A stretch of DNA of 64,000 bases from Ligula intestinalis (lineage: Eukaryota; Platyhelminthes; Cestoda; Diphyllobothriidea; Diphyllobothriidae): contig JAYGXS010000002.1 in assembly GCA_036362985.1 (NCBI GenBank), positions 91,628,500 through 91,692,499 on the forward strand, in the 5' to 3' direction. Shown here piece by piece: positions 1 to 10,905 of the stretch. Position 1 is the first letter of the stretch; each line of letters begins with the position of its first letter. The position numbers were made by a program, and so were the translations under genes. The notes under the pieces were generated by a model. The model did no database searches, had not been told where the DNA came from, and saw only the letters and a list, made by a program, of their open reading frames with translations.

Positions 1-76
1 CAATTTCTCAATGCCCCAGCGATCGAGTCTTCTTCTCGATTGTTTCATAGGACTTGCATGTTCGCTTGTTGTGGCA
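1..76 (+). repeat. PLE pseudo-LTR fragment
   Basis: The segment carries the outer-end signature seen beside every PLE ribozyme here: CCCAGCGATCGAGTC, a TTC-rich stretch, then a weak match to 'cctgggactcgcatgttcgct'. The same signature lies at 13090-13140, 33610-33640 and 37315-37340. The window edge cuts it, so the ribozyme part is absent. From 77 to about 344 I see nothing recognisable. Confidence 0.6.
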
Positions 77-344
77 GGGAGAATTGCATCACACACGGAT
101 GGCGAGGACACGGTAGTCCGGGGCTTGCCCCAGAGGCGGGACAAAGAGCGCGCTGGAGATCAACCAACGGCAACAGCCACCCGAAACAGCAAGTCCGGGT
201 TTTTTACAAAATAAACCCTCCTCAGGGTGGATTTCAGAATTATGCCCTTCTTATTGTGTTCCTCATTGGGGATTTCAACAGGGCGTAATTCGACGGTGAC
301 ACACGTCAGATATCACCGTTGCAACACTAGTGATGCAGAACTCC

Positions 345-480
345 TCGTTATAACAGAAGTGTCCATTTCTGGTCCATTCGCCGTCATAGGCCAGTCATAT
401 ACAACACCACCTGGTACCACCCAAGCCTCGAACCCTTGGACCTTTCTATTGGAAGACCAACGCTCTCATCCATTGCACCA
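345..480 (-). repeat. tRNA-derived SINE, minus copy of a head-to-head pair
   Basis: Read on the minus strand this has a tRNA-like head with a B-box-like GGGTTCGAG, followed by the SINE body (TATGACTGG, then a diverged ribozyme core, then GAAATGG). It abuts a plus-strand copy beginning near 480, so the two tRNA heads face each other. The ribozyme core (CCTATGA in place of CTGATGA) is damaged. Confidence 0.55.
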
Positions 481-615
481 CGGGTTCGTTATCCTGTTGG
501 CTTAGAGCGTTAGACTTGTGACCAACAGGTCGCAAGTTCGAGCCTCCGTTAGTGCACCACCTTGAACCGGATGTGACTGACTAATAAAATAGAAATGGTT
601 ATTCCAGTCTCCTAA
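481..615 (+). repeat. tRNA-derived SINE, plus copy of a head-to-head pair
   Basis: A tRNA-like head (GGCTTAGAGCG A-box-like, AAGTTCGAGCC B-box-like) is followed by the SINE body with GTGACTGA, a damaged core (CTAATAA), AGAAATGG and CCAGTCTCC. Stem I (GACUG/CAGUC) is still visible although the catalytic core is lost. It is degenerate and not a functional tRNA. 616-744 shows nothing. Confidence 0.55.
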
Positions 616-744
616 GTTTGTACCAGGAATTTTTATCTGCTTAAAGTACTAGCCGCTATGAGGCTTGCGAATAAGCCTTAAGGCAGAACGGGAGGGGGGG
701 GGAGGATCGTTTGGAGCAGTGAGTGTTACTTAACGAAGAACTAA

Positions 745-1575
745 CACGGGTCTACCTCATCACAAGGAGTGCTCGTTGCGGGACATAGGCCTGAAGAAAA
801 GCCATTGATGTATCGGAAGTGATTTTATTTGAGAGCACCGAATGGTGCTGGAACTAGATCTCACTTGTTCCTATGGGCACCGATTGCGCAACCAACTACG
901 GAAAAGCCCAAATCATTGACCAAAAGACATTTACATGAAAATCCAGGGTTACCCTAATGAGGTTCAGCCCTACTGGCCATTACACTTGAATTCAAGGTTT
1001 CCTAACCTTTTGCTGTCTGACGAACACATCACATTTCGCTACGCCATGAGAAAAAGGTCATATAGTTCTCATAAAACATTACAAGCGTATAAGGACGTAT
1101 ATTCTTGTGAATGTCTTCTGTAAAAAAATATCTGAATTCAATAAGAAAAAAGGCTACTACCTAAGTTGTACTTTTTTAAGGAGCATAATTTTCGCAGATG
1201 GGCAGGTAGGAGCTAGTTCAAAAGCTGGTGTTTCAACAGGACTGAAATATCTTGGGATAAGATTGCACGATTATGGATATTACAAGCCTACGTTTGCCAT
1301 ATTTTCGAACCGTAAATACATTTCAATATGACAGTTGACAGAAAATGAAATTGGGACTCTGCTGTATGTACAGCACTAAAAAATACCAATTTTTACTCTG
1401 AACTTCAATCACTTGCATTTGCACTTCTACTTTATCGCTGATAGAATATGCATATGTAATTATAACCAGCGAACAAATGAACTCCATGATAGGGAGCCTG
1501 GTCGAACAGCCACGATTTGTCCAGAATCCGTTGTGATGAGTGTGCAAGGTTTGTGTGAGTTCAAGAATATGCTTT
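745..1575. repeat. Unclassified interspersed repeat A, copy 1
   Basis: An approximately 830-bp unit that recurs in pieces. 745-960 matches 5225-5430, 958-1100 matches 6645-6797, and 1090-1575 matches 7942-8440. In the second locus the unit is interrupted exactly where the foldback element 6799-7939 sits. No protein domain is evident; the small ORFs across it look non-coding. The class is unknown. Confidence 0.6.
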
Positions 1576-1755
1576 CTTTATTACATCGTAAGGTGCAAGC
1601 AAATATGAACTATATTTGGTTTCATTTAAAAAGCAATGGAATGAAACAGTCCGTTCAGTAAAAGTCGTAGAATGACACTGCTCTTCAGCCATCAAAACCA
1701 CGACGGCAACTTTCTGTGTACGTAAGTTTTTGGCCCACAAGAACTTCACATGAAC

Positions 1756-2219
1756 TGTTGGGAGGATCGAGCACGTCACCCAGACAGAGACACAGACAGT
1801 CCGAGGTCACGCCGGACCAGTCAACCTTGGAACACCGGGAGTTGTTAGGGTGGCCAAGCACGTCACCCAGACGTCAGACAGTTTGAGGTCACGTGAGGCC
1901 AATCCGGCGCATACACAACGGGCCATGTCGCGCGACCTTCAAAGGGTTGGCATTATGCCAGGACATAGAAGGCATGCGGAGTCAGACTGCCTCTGGAGCC
2001 AGACTGCTGTTGTCAGTGAGGTCACGCGAGGACAGACGTGCGTAAGCGAGCGTGCGCACTGGGAGAGCCAATGGGGAGCAATGACGACTGCCCCTTCAAT
2101 AGTGCGGCGCTAGCAGAACGGGGACTCTGTTGTGGATGCGCTGCCTAAACAAGACAGAACACACATGCACTGGGGGAACATAACCGGTGTTGACACAGAA
2201 ACACACCGCGGTTACAACA
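1756..2219 (+). mobile_element. Solo LTR with perfect 5-bp target duplication
   Basis: The 464-bp element begins TGTTGGG and ends ACAACA (TG...CA), and is flanked on both sides by TGAAC (1751-1755 and 2220-2224). It is homologous to 32921-33467 on the minus strand. Shared internal blocks include CACGTCACCCAGAC near the start, GCCAATGGGGAGCAATG, and GGGGGAACATAACCGG near the end. TG...CA termini and a 5-bp duplication fit a Gypsy- or BEL-type LTR retrotransposon. No internal gag/pol is present, so it is probably a recombination-derived solo LTR. Confidence 0.8.
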
Positions 2220-2224
2220 TGAAC

Positions 2225-2375
2225 AATGCCGGCAAAGACAAGGGAGACCGAAATGGCCATTTCTGACTCATTATCAATCATCAGTCAGTCATACCCAGTT
2301 CCGGATGGTGTACCCCCAGAGGCTCGAACCCACGATAATTTGATCAGAACGCCAATGCGCCCTGGACTTGTTTTC
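2225..2375 (-). repeat. tRNA-derived SINE with intact hammerhead core, minus copy
   Basis: The minus-strand SINE body (TATGACTGACTGATGA ... GAAATGGCCAT ... CGGTCTCCCTTGTC) follows a tRNA-like head with B-box GGGTTCGAGCC near 2325. It starts immediately after the solo LTR duplication and abuts a plus-strand SINE head at about 2376, giving another head-to-head pair. The embedded ribozyme is listed separately. Confidence 0.7.
2245..2290 (-). ncRNA. Hammerhead ribozyme motif in SINE (intact core)
   Basis: On the minus strand: stem I 5' strand GACUGA (2290-2285), CUGAUGA (2284-2278), a weak stem II, GAAA (2263-2260), self-complementary AUGGCCAU as stem III (2260-2253), cleavage triplet AUU, and stem I 3' strand UCGGUC. 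All six stem I pairs form. The first pair is A-U here but G-C in the copies at 22798 and 23107, a compensatory change. Stem II is poor (about 3 bp). Cleavage activity is inferred, not shown. Confidence 0.6.
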
Positions 2376-2475
2376 TTGCCGGTTTAGAGCATTGGACCTC
2401 TGAGTACCAGGTCACTAGTTCGAGTCTCGGATGGTTCACCATCTGAAGTTGGGAATAACTGGTAAATGTATCGCA
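2376..2475 (+). repeat. tRNA-derived SINE head, plus copy (truncated or diverged)
   Basis: GGTTTAGAGCATTGGACC (A-box-like) and CTAGTTCGAGTCTCGG (B-box-like) mark a tRNA-derived head in plus orientation, facing the minus copy 2225-2375. The body is diverged after about 2440 and no ribozyme core is left. Confidence 0.5.
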
Positions 2476-2990
2476 GGGGGTTAAGTAAGTTAAACCCTAG
2501 CAACTGCGATCTTCAGACAGTGGTTAGTCAGTGGAGAAGAAGTCGGTAAAGCCCAAAGTTGGAGGAAGAGTTTATTGTGTACAGAGGACGGGGAATAGAT
2601 GGAGGAAGTCTGACTTGGGAGGAAACGACCAGGAGGAGAGCCAGCCGCGATCCAAGTGCTAGTTTGAGAGCAGTCAGGCCAGTAGACAGAGTGAGAGAGC
2701 GTTCATTGGCTAGATCGGCCTGTGATTGGTTGGACGGCGTGCGAGTGGACAGCGTGTGGGTGGTCCATGTCTCGCGGCAGTAAGTCTGGCGACCACAACG
2801 ACCTTGAGATCTAGACANNNNNNNNNNGCCGTGGTCCTAAGTGACGTCTGGCGGCCGAGGGTGGGGAAAAGGGACATTTTTGAGTGGTGCTTGGGCAGCC
2901 GCGAGAACTTATACACACGTGTGGATGTCCGAGGAGAAGTAGGTCAAGCCCCTGCAGATCAGCGCGTATGTCTGTGGTAGCTGGCCTTGA
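2470..2990 (+). repeat. Interspersed repeat L, copy 1 (contains a 10-N gap)
   Basis: This matches 19000-19345 on the opposite strand: GGGGGTTAAGT...GCAACTGCGATCTTCAGAC at the left, and GGCCGAGGGTGGGG ... GTGGTGC.TGGGCAGCCGCGA ... ACACACGTGTG at the right. TTTATTGTGTACA near 2570 corresponds to TGTACACAATAAA in the other copy, so it may be an LTR or a polyadenylated non-autonomous element. The class is not established. The small ORFs crossing it are not convincing genes. Confidence 0.55.
2818..2827. other. Assembly gap (10 N)
   Basis: Ten Ns. The short ORFs that run through it on both strands should not be trusted. Confidence 0.99.
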
Positions 2991-3039
2991 ACAATGACGC
3001 CGGAATAGTTAGTATAATGAGCATTCGGCCACATATTTA

Positions 3040-4570
3040 TTCAGGATATTTAAAAACGTTGCAGTAGCATAAACCGCTGAAATGTTAGTCAATATACGGC
3101 AAACTGCAAGAATGAAGGGCATGGTAGGACTTCTGCATTACTTACAAGCACACTATTATTTTCCAAATGCTAGTCACGATTACCTCACGCAGATTGGGAG
3201 TGCATACTGGGTGCGACGCCTTAAAAAGCGCACATAAGCAGAGATCACAGTATACTATATATTGGTCTTAGATAGCAGTAACTATAGCAGTGGTATCTTA
3301 GTCAAAACCTAATAAAACGTACACAGCTCGATGGATAGATTTGAAAATGCGGAAACCAAGGCAAACGCTGCTGCGCTCAGGACCCCAAGTATGTACTAAC
3401 CTGAAATAGCTAAACCCAGAGTCACACTCGTTTGTGAGATCAAGGGAAGATGAGCCCTAGCGTTGACTTAATCAGTGTCACATCTGATAAATGGTGGCGT
3501 CAGTGCCAGCACACTTCTTGCCGAGCTGCAATGCTGACTTAAATCAGCGTCATTTCTGAATGACAAAGCATGCAGTAATAGTACCAGCAAATAATATCAC
3601 TCAGTTACACCTTAGTAGGTTAACTAGAAGTAACAGCACCAGTCCTGGCTTACTCAAGTCTGGATAGACACTTACTATAGGAGAATGGGGTCGCAGTGTG
3701 CAGTAGTGCCCTCGCAGTGACATATGACATCTAGCAGCAGTACCTTTGCCAAAACTTAGTAAAATGTGACACAGCTTTTTATGGATAGAGTAAAGAGGGC
3801 GTAAATCAAGGCAAGCGAGGATGTGCTCTAAGGCTCAAAAACATGTACTTACTCGGAAAAGTCAGGCTTACAAATATTCAGCTGCATTGTTATTCAGGAG
3901 TTTAAAAAAGTAGTCGTGGCCGCTGAAATGTTAGTCTATATACGGCAAACTGCAGGACAAAAGGGCATGGTGGGACCCGTGCATTATTTTACGAACGCTC
4001 TATTATTATCCAAATGCCAATCACTATTACCTCACACAGATTGGGAGTGCATACTGGGTGCGACTCCTTAAAAAGCACACACAGGCGGTACTTGTAGGAT
4101 ACTATCTACTGGACTTAGTAAGCATGCTTGCTAGGCATTAGCAATGTTAGGATAGGCTCGTACCTATAGTAGCAATATCTTAGTCCATACTTAGCAGAAA
4201 CGTACACAGCTCAATGGGTAAATTTGATTGTGCTGAAAACAAGGCAAACTCTGCTGTGCTTAGGACCCCAAACACGTACTTGCGCGAAATTGCTAAACCC
4301 AGAGTCAAACTTTTTGTTGAGACCAAGAGAATATGAGTCCTAGCTTTGGCTTAATCAACGTCACCTCTGACAAGTCGTGGCACCAGTGCCAGCACCAGTA
4401 CTACTACACTTATTGTCGAGATTGAGGGGATAGGAGCCCAGTACGGACTTTAGTCAGCGTCACTTCTGACTCAAAAAACATTCAGTAATAGTAACCGCAA
4501 ATACTATCACTCAGCTATACCTAGTAAGTAGCAATATTAGTAGTAGCAGCACCAGTCCTGGCTTACTAAA
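3040..4570. repeat. Diverged tandem duplication (about 840-bp period)
   Basis: 3045-3720 and 3885-4560 are two copies offset by about 840 bp. Shared blocks include GATTGGGAGTGCATACTGGG, ACTATTATT.TCCAAATGC, 'acacagctc.atgg', 'gctaaacccagagtca' and 'cactcagct.tacct'. A third partial copy lies at 57030-57560. The copies differ at many sites, so the duplication is old. No coding potential is visible. Confidence 0.75.
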
Positions 4571-5224
4571 TTGTGGCTAGACACCTACTATAGATCAGTG
4601 AGGGCAGAAATTGCAGTAGTACACGCGCAAAGTCTACTGCCACCAAAGGCTAAGTTATGCGGTGTTTCAGGCTGCATTGGAGAAAGCGGCTTCCACCCGA
4701 AGCCTGCTTTGGTCATCTCGACTTCGGTCTTGCCACCAGTCAAAGCGATTAGGGTTAGAGTGAGATAGACACTTGCGCGTCTTATTTCACTATAATCTTG
4801 AACTTAGCTCCATTACCGTCTCTGCTCTTGAACACATGGTAGACTTCATCGAAACCGATGGTCGTACTACCCACACACACTTAGTAGAGAAGTCTTGGAA
4901 AGGCCAGAGTAGTAAGAACAGTATATTGTGTAGACAGAGGAACGAAGAATAGATTAAGAGAGGTTTGACTACGGAGAGCATGATCTTCCGCGGGTCATAG
5001 AGCAAGCTTTCACGTGTGCAGGTTTGCTATTCGTCGCCGGCCCAAGGGGCATCAATGCGGCAACTGCTATTGGCTGTTCCCAGACGTCGAGAATCGCCTC
5101 GGTGGGCCGTTGGGAAAGTTCACTTCAACACGAGCTAGTTACAACAAGCTTCTAGTCAGAACTGGAAAACTGAGTTTCGTTAGCAGTGGGTGAGCGTGCA
5201 CAAATGAAAAACCTGCATGGCCTT
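4571..5224. other. No recognisable feature
   Basis: Short ORFs only, with no motif, RNA structure or repeat match that I can support. 57440-57600 resembles 4600-4740 (the 'gcagtagtac...gcgcaaa', 'tggagaaagcggct' and 'tcggtcatc' blocks), so the duplicated repeat may extend into this stretch. Confidence 0.4.
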
Positions 5225-5430
5225 ACCTCACCACTCTGAGTGTTCGGTGCGGGACATAGGCATGACAAAAAGCCATGAATAGATTGGAACTGGCTTCGTT
5301 GGAGAATACTGAATGCTTCCTGAACCGGTCCCTACTTATTTGTACGGACGTCGATTGTGCAACCAACTGTACGGCATCCGAACTTATTGACTGAAAAGAA
5401 ATTCCACGAAAATTGAGGATTACCCTAGCC
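5225..5430. repeat. Interspersed repeat A, partial copy
   Basis: Matches 745-960 (GGGACATAGGC, 'gattg.gcaaccaact', 'attaccctaa'). 5431-6640 carries nothing firm. One GC-rich patch at 6150-6280 repeats GGGGATNNG-type words in both orientations around ATTTCGA.GGGG and may be a degenerate small inverted repeat. Confidence 0.5.
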
Positions 5431-6798
5431 AGAGGAAAAGGAAACTTTTCGGATGTTCAGTATGCCGCTGAAAATTTCATTATCGATCGCAAAGTTACAG
5501 TTGATCATTTCAAGATGCCCGATTTGGCCCTCCGTTTCATCGCATATCCAGGACCTACATGCAGAGTTCTTTTAACACGTTTGCAACCACCTGCTACTGG
5601 GGCAATCATTTGAAAGCTGACACCAAATTATATGTCGGGGAGAGATGGTGTAAATGGATCCCTAACTCCTGTGAACGATAAATGTAGGTGAAAACACCAT
5701 GCAAATTCTGGTGCTGTTAGATTGCTAAAGGAATCAAGCCATTGATTTAGAATGCAAAGGGAAGGTGACCAAGTGTACCTAGAGTAGGACAAGCCTGCCT
5801 GCTCTCAGAGGCTTAAATTTTACAAGGATAGCAAAACACCATCGAGACGCTCCCATACTCCCATACTTCTGATAAAATCGATTATCTCCTCCTCGAAGCC
5901 TGGACTTCACTACCCTGCCAGCAAAACTGGCCAAAACTGGGCGGGAGTGATAACGGGGGATCCGGGTGTATCCAAAATTGATGGTTAAGGCGTATTTGTA
6001 TTATACCGCAACCCGAAATTTCTAGAATGCTGCAGGTGGACCTAAAAGGCAATGTAACTTATTTTTCGACTATTTTTGAATAAATAGTGCGTTTTTAAGT
6101 AACATTGGATATTATTTTTACGGATAACTTGATATTATGCACCCTCCCCAGAATTTCGACAGGGTGATCCGGGGGTGAGGATGGGGATATGCGGGTTGGA
6201 AACCCCATCCTCGCTCCCGTCGAATCCCCATCGTTATCCTCGCATCACCCCTTATCTCCCCGGAATTTCGATGGGGAGGTCAAGGGGGTTGGCTGGCAGG
6301 GTAGTAGCTACGATCGAGCTCCTATCTTATGAAAAATTCACCAAAATTCTAGGACTCGTTTTTTTTTGTTGAAAACAATTACTTAATCAGGGTTCGAATA
6401 TTGATTGGTGTGCAACCTAATTTAAACAAGTTCCAATCACGTCAGGGTATTGGCTTTTGAACGAGCCCTTTTCTGACCACCTGTAAGAAGTGGTGTCTTA
6501 ATTAATTTGAATTTTATCATTCATTTTTAATGCCCTTATAAACTCAGGTATATTTTTTATAGAAAACACGTACCAAAATATTCCTTTTCACTGGGTATCT
6601 GAAGTAAGGGAATCCTGCGGTCGTTATTTTTCTCCAAATTTTCAAATAATGTTGAGCCCTACTGGCCATTTCTTTTGAATACAAGGTTTCCAAACTTCCT
6701 GCCGTATACATTCTGCCTAGTAACATACCACATATCACTTTATCCTGAGAAAGAGGTCACATAGCTCTCATAAAAGTTTTCAAACGTACAATAACGTA

Positions 6799-7939
6799 CA
6801 GCATGGCGATTGCTGCAAGCAACATTCCGCAATTTTAAAAAGACCGGTTAGCAATCGCAAACCAAAACTGAGTAGAATTGCAATACTGTTTATCATGCAG
6901 TCCAATTTCAATTTTTTTAGTCACGCTAGGATGCCGACCCTGTGATGAGCTTCTTTCTGACCGCTGCGAAAAAATTGCTTCTGTAAAAAATGGCTACTTA
7001 AACAGGGTGCATTTTTATTATTGATTTTGACTGTCTTTACGAATTCAAATATATTTTATGGAAAGTGAGCGCTAAAAAATCTTCTCTTGTACTTATTTGA
7101 TAGAAGATTATGCCTTCTTTAAATTTTTTCTTAAGAAAGTGTCGAAATTGCCGAATGATTTCGAAACCTACCTACTGCTACAACTGAATTCAAATTTTAC
7201 AAACTATATGCTATGTTCATCCTCTTCAAAGAAAAGTACGTTCTTCCCTCTGGTTTGCGGAAGAAATTGCATACCTCTCATATAATTTTGTAGTAGACAC
7301 GGATAATACAATGGATTCCGGTTAATGTGGACACCTCCGTTCCAGGCCAACTGTCCATATTAACCGGTTGTCCACATTAAGCGAACTGACCCCAAACCAG
7401 TCGTTTCTACTATGGAGAAATTCTGTTCCTGGTCAACTGTCCACATTAAGCGGTTGTCCACATTAACCGGACTCCACTATACTATATATATCAGGGGCAG
7501 CATTAATAAATAGATGGATGCGATATATTATGAATGAACGTCGCACAGTCGTAAAAAATCCTCGAAATTAGACATTTTTAAAAACAAAGGAAGCCCTTAC
7601 TTTAAGCATAAAATTTAAAGAAGGCGTGATTTCCTATCAAATAAGTACAAGAGAGGATTTGTTTGTGCATGATTTCTATAAAATATACATGAACTTATAA
7701 AGGCAGTCAAAATCAATGATAAAAATGCATACGGTTAGAGTAGCCATTTTTCCCAGAAGCAACTTTTTCGCAGTGGTCAGAAAGAGGCTTATCACAGAGT
7801 CGGCAGCCCAGCGTGACTGAAAATGATTAAAATTGAACCGGATGATAAACAGTGTTGCAACCCTACTCAATATTGTTTTGCGAGTGATTACCGGTCTTTT
7901 TAAAATTGCGGAATTTTGCTTCCAGCACTCGCCATACTG
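6799..7939. mobile_element. Foldback, mariner-like non-autonomous element with TA target site
   Basis: Long imperfect inverted repeats of about 340 bp (6799-7140 against 7575-7939) flank a short centre. The ends read TA-CAGCATGGCG ... CGCCATACTG-TA, as expected for Tc1/mariner-type insertion at TA. Inside the arms ATTCCGCAATTTTAAAAAGA pairs with its reverse complement near 7900. No transposase ORF is present. The element 35367-36360 shares internal sequence, and pieces recur at 8950-9130. Confidence 0.7.
7309..7479. mobile_element. 171-bp mariner-type MITE nested in the foldback element
   Basis: The terminal inverted repeats read CAATGGATTCCGGTTAATG on the left and, reverse-complemented from the right, TAGTGGAGTCCGGTTAATG. 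Both are bounded by TA (7307-7308 and 7480-7481). Internal blocks 'tgtccacattaagcg' repeat. With no room for an ORF, this is a typical internally deleted Tc1/mariner or pogo-type mini-element. Confidence 0.75.
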
Positions 7940-8879
7940 TATATTGTTGGGAATGTCTTCTGTACAATATATATGAATTCATACATCTGAGTTCAGTAAG
8001 GAAAAATGTACTACCTAAGTTGTCCTTTTTTGCGGATCATACTTTTCGCAGGCGGGCAGATAGAAGCTCCTTCAAAAGCCGTCATTTTGACATGACTGAA
8101 ATATCTTGGGGGTAAGTTGCACGCTTATGCATATCACAAACATATGTATGTGATATTTTCAAACCGAAAATACATTCCAAAGTGACAGTTGGCATTTAAT
8201 GAACTCAGGAATCTACTGTATGTACAGCTATCAAAGATATCAAATGGGACTCTGGACCTAAATCACTTGAATTTGCAATTTTACGTTATCGCTGATAGAA
8301 TATGCAAATTTAATTATTACCAGCGAACAAATGAACCCCATGATAGGGAGCCTGGATAAACAGCCAAAATTAGCCCAGAACGCGTGGTGATAAGTGTGCA
8401 AGGTTTGTGTATATTCAAGAAAGGTGTCAACATCCGTGTAGACTTCCATATGCACAGGAGGAGGAAAAAAATACGCACCCCACGATGGCTCGACTGTCGA
8501 GTTCTAACGATGTAGCGGCGCGGCGCGGCGTGATTTAGATTTGCGATTAATCTACCCTACTTTCCTCCCCCCCTTCACCTGTCCCGGTGTCATGACAAAG
8601 TCAAGAAGACTAGAGACGCCTTCTTTAGATATTATGCTTGAAGAAAGGACATGTTTGGGTTTTAAATATCGTGCTAACAATGACCTTTTTACAACCCTGA
8701 AAAGTTAACTGATAACACATCATATCCTTCAATTTATGAATGTTGCCTATAAAGTATACAACATGGTCCACATCAGCTGCACAACTTTATCTGAAGTATT
8801 TGATCTCTTCCTCATACCGTAAGACAACCTGTTCTTTTCCGTAGAAAGTATCTGCACAGAATACTGTTTAAAGACCTTG

Positions 8880-9620
8880 AGCTCAAGTGTAAAGGCCAGC
8901 TGGGTTAAACGTTGTTTGGCAATTTATAGACTTTTGAAAACTGTAAACCACCCTTTCTTAAAGTGTGGAATTTGAAGAAGGCGTAACCTGCCACCACACG
9001 AGTGCAATAAGGAATATGTTTGTGCATGCATTTTTTGTAAAATAGATTTTAATCTACGGGGATATTGAAAATAATCGAGAAAAACTCATGCTACATGAGT
9101 AGCCACGTTTGTTCAGCATACGCTTTTTGTATGCAGTCAGAAAGAAGCTCATTTGCAAATTGCAAGAACAGCAGGATTTATTGGATCCCTGAATTTCAGG
9201 AGTGCTCATCAGCTGCATCCTCTCATTGCATAACGAGAATGATGTAAGAGAAATACAAAATTGAATTCATACAGAAAAATTGATGCAAAACTGCAAGGAC
9301 ATAGGATGTGGCCAAGAGGCAAATCACATACACAGACCCCTTCCCAATTTTTTCTGCATTGCACGTTTCTTCCCCATTTTCACCGCCCACTGTGTTTTAA
9401 CTTTCCTATGTTATTGATTTGTCTCTTAGCCGCATCCTATGACCTTGCAGTTTTGTATCGATTTTTCTGTATGAATTCAATTTTGTAGTTCTCTTACGTC
9501 ATTTATGTTATGCAATGAAAAGTAGCAGCTGATGAGCGCTCCTGAAATTTACGGATCCAATAAATCGGGCTGTTCTTGCAATGTACAAATTTGCACCTGG
9601 AAAACTGCTTCAACTTAGAA
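8880..9620. repeat. Inverted-repeat element containing a PLE 3'-UTR segment
   Basis: The left arm 9165-9330 and right arm 9400-9590 are inverted copies ('ttattggatccctgaatttcaggagtgctc', 'tacaaaattgaattcatacagaaaaa', 'ctgcaaggacatagga'). 8950-9130 resembles the foldback family at 7575-7800 and 36020-36200. 9335-9490 matches the sequence just after the PLE ORF ending at 46061, so part of this unit is PLE 3' untranslated sequence. No coding. 9621-10270 shows nothing firm. Confidence 0.5.
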
Positions 9621-10269
9621 AAGAGCTCGTTTAAAGTCGGTCTCCTATCGTCACTATAATGTCTTGGAGAGGGCTGCACGATTATAAACATTACAATCCT
9701 ACAACACATCACAGTTGACGTTTTATGAGGTAGGGAATTGCGGCTTCATAAATGCCCCTTAGTTCTTGATACGCTGCTTCCATCGGTCACCGAGAAGTTA
9801 CGGGTGCTTCTCACTCTCCTTACAAAGTTCGTTATTTTGCACTACGAACTGTAATAATGTCGACGGCCCTAACGAGCGATCATTTACAGGACGAGTGAAA
9901 ATGGAATGTTAATCTTACTACAGCACCAAAGTTTGTAGGGACGTCTCGTTGTATGTAAGATAGGCGGCCGCAAGCATAAACAGGGGCCGCTTAATTGCTA
10001 TGTCCTCCTTTAATCTCACCGGCATCGCAGTGCAAACGAATAAACACCGACATAAACTGTCTGGGCTTGAGCCTGAACACTTCACTGACAGCAAAATGAT
10101 TAACGTATCAGCAATGTGTGTTTTGATAATGGTTTGCACAGACCATATCTATCAGATTCAATAGGCTGATGACTGGATGGCAAGTACTGAAAAAAAATTG
10201 GCACACATTCACATATTCTGAATAGTCGAAAATATGTGGGGCCCATATAATTGAATAGAAGGCAGAAAC

Positions 10270-10560
10270 ACGTTCTCTGAGACCAGCATTTTATTTGCCC
10301 GACGGTTCGAACTCTCACGCGAGCTCATTGTCAATAAAATACAAAAATGTACAGCTAACCATCTATTTAGCTCAAATCTGCCGGTAATAACCTTCAGCTC
10401 TGTTATCGAGTTTCTTCGCTCAACGCGAGCTAGGCATCAGGAAGATCAAGATGCCTGTTAATTGAAGCCACGTGCGAGTGCCATGCCTTCTGCAAGAGGC
10501 GTGAGATTCGGTCGGCCGACTGACCCAGTATTCACATACATGCTGCTTGGCCGCCTTCGA
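10270..10560 (-). mobile_element. PLE 3'-end relic with pseudo-LTR, minus strand
   Basis: 10285-10335 on the minus strand resembles the pseudo-LTR and a ribozyme relic (GTTCGAACCGTCGGGCAAATAAAA). 10390-10560 matches 39500-39670, which encodes the C-terminal end of a GIY-YIG domain on the minus strand. The reading frame is broken. Confidence 0.5.
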
Positions 10561-10654
10561 TCTAGTGGTGAAACAGACACCAACATAATGAATAGTTGGG
10601 CATCGTCGATCTGGTAATGGAACAGTTTATTTCCGTTTTTACCCGGGAGCTCAC

Positions 10655-10905
10655 GGAATTTAATTGTTCCATTACTAGCTCGGCAATGCCCACATATTCA
10701 TCATATTCCCTATCTCAGCCAACAAAGCAACGAGCCCCTGGTGCAATAGTAGAGCGGTAAACTCATGGACCAAAGGTCCCGGATTCGAATCTCAGGAGTT
10801 CGGACCCTTCAGATTGGGTATGGCTGGCTGGTGATGACTAACAGGTCAGAATTGGCCATTCCGGCCTCCTGTTGCCTTTTCAGATCTATTTCACCAGCAT
10901 TAGGT
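10655..10905 (+). repeat. tRNA-derived SINE, plus copy
   Basis: A leader (CAACAAAGCAACGAGCCCCTGGTGC) leads into a tRNA-like head (AGTAGAGCGGTAAACTC, B-box GGATTCGAATC) and the body. The ribozyme core is mutated (CUGGUGA, GAAU). Stem I GGCUGG/CCGGCC (10822-10827 with 10861-10866) is fully paired, with G-C replacing the A-U found in the 22798 copy. 10590-10705 also holds a short inverted repeat around 'gtaatggaaca'. Confidence 0.7.

Larger units (their letters stand above)
6645..8440. repeat. Interspersed repeat A, copy 2, interrupted by a foldback element
   Basis: 6645-6797 matches 958-1100 and 7942-8440 matches 1090-1575. The 1.14-kb foldback element 6799-7939 lies exactly between the two halves, so it inserted into an existing copy of repeat A. 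8441-8880 shows nothing recognisable. Confidence 0.65.
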
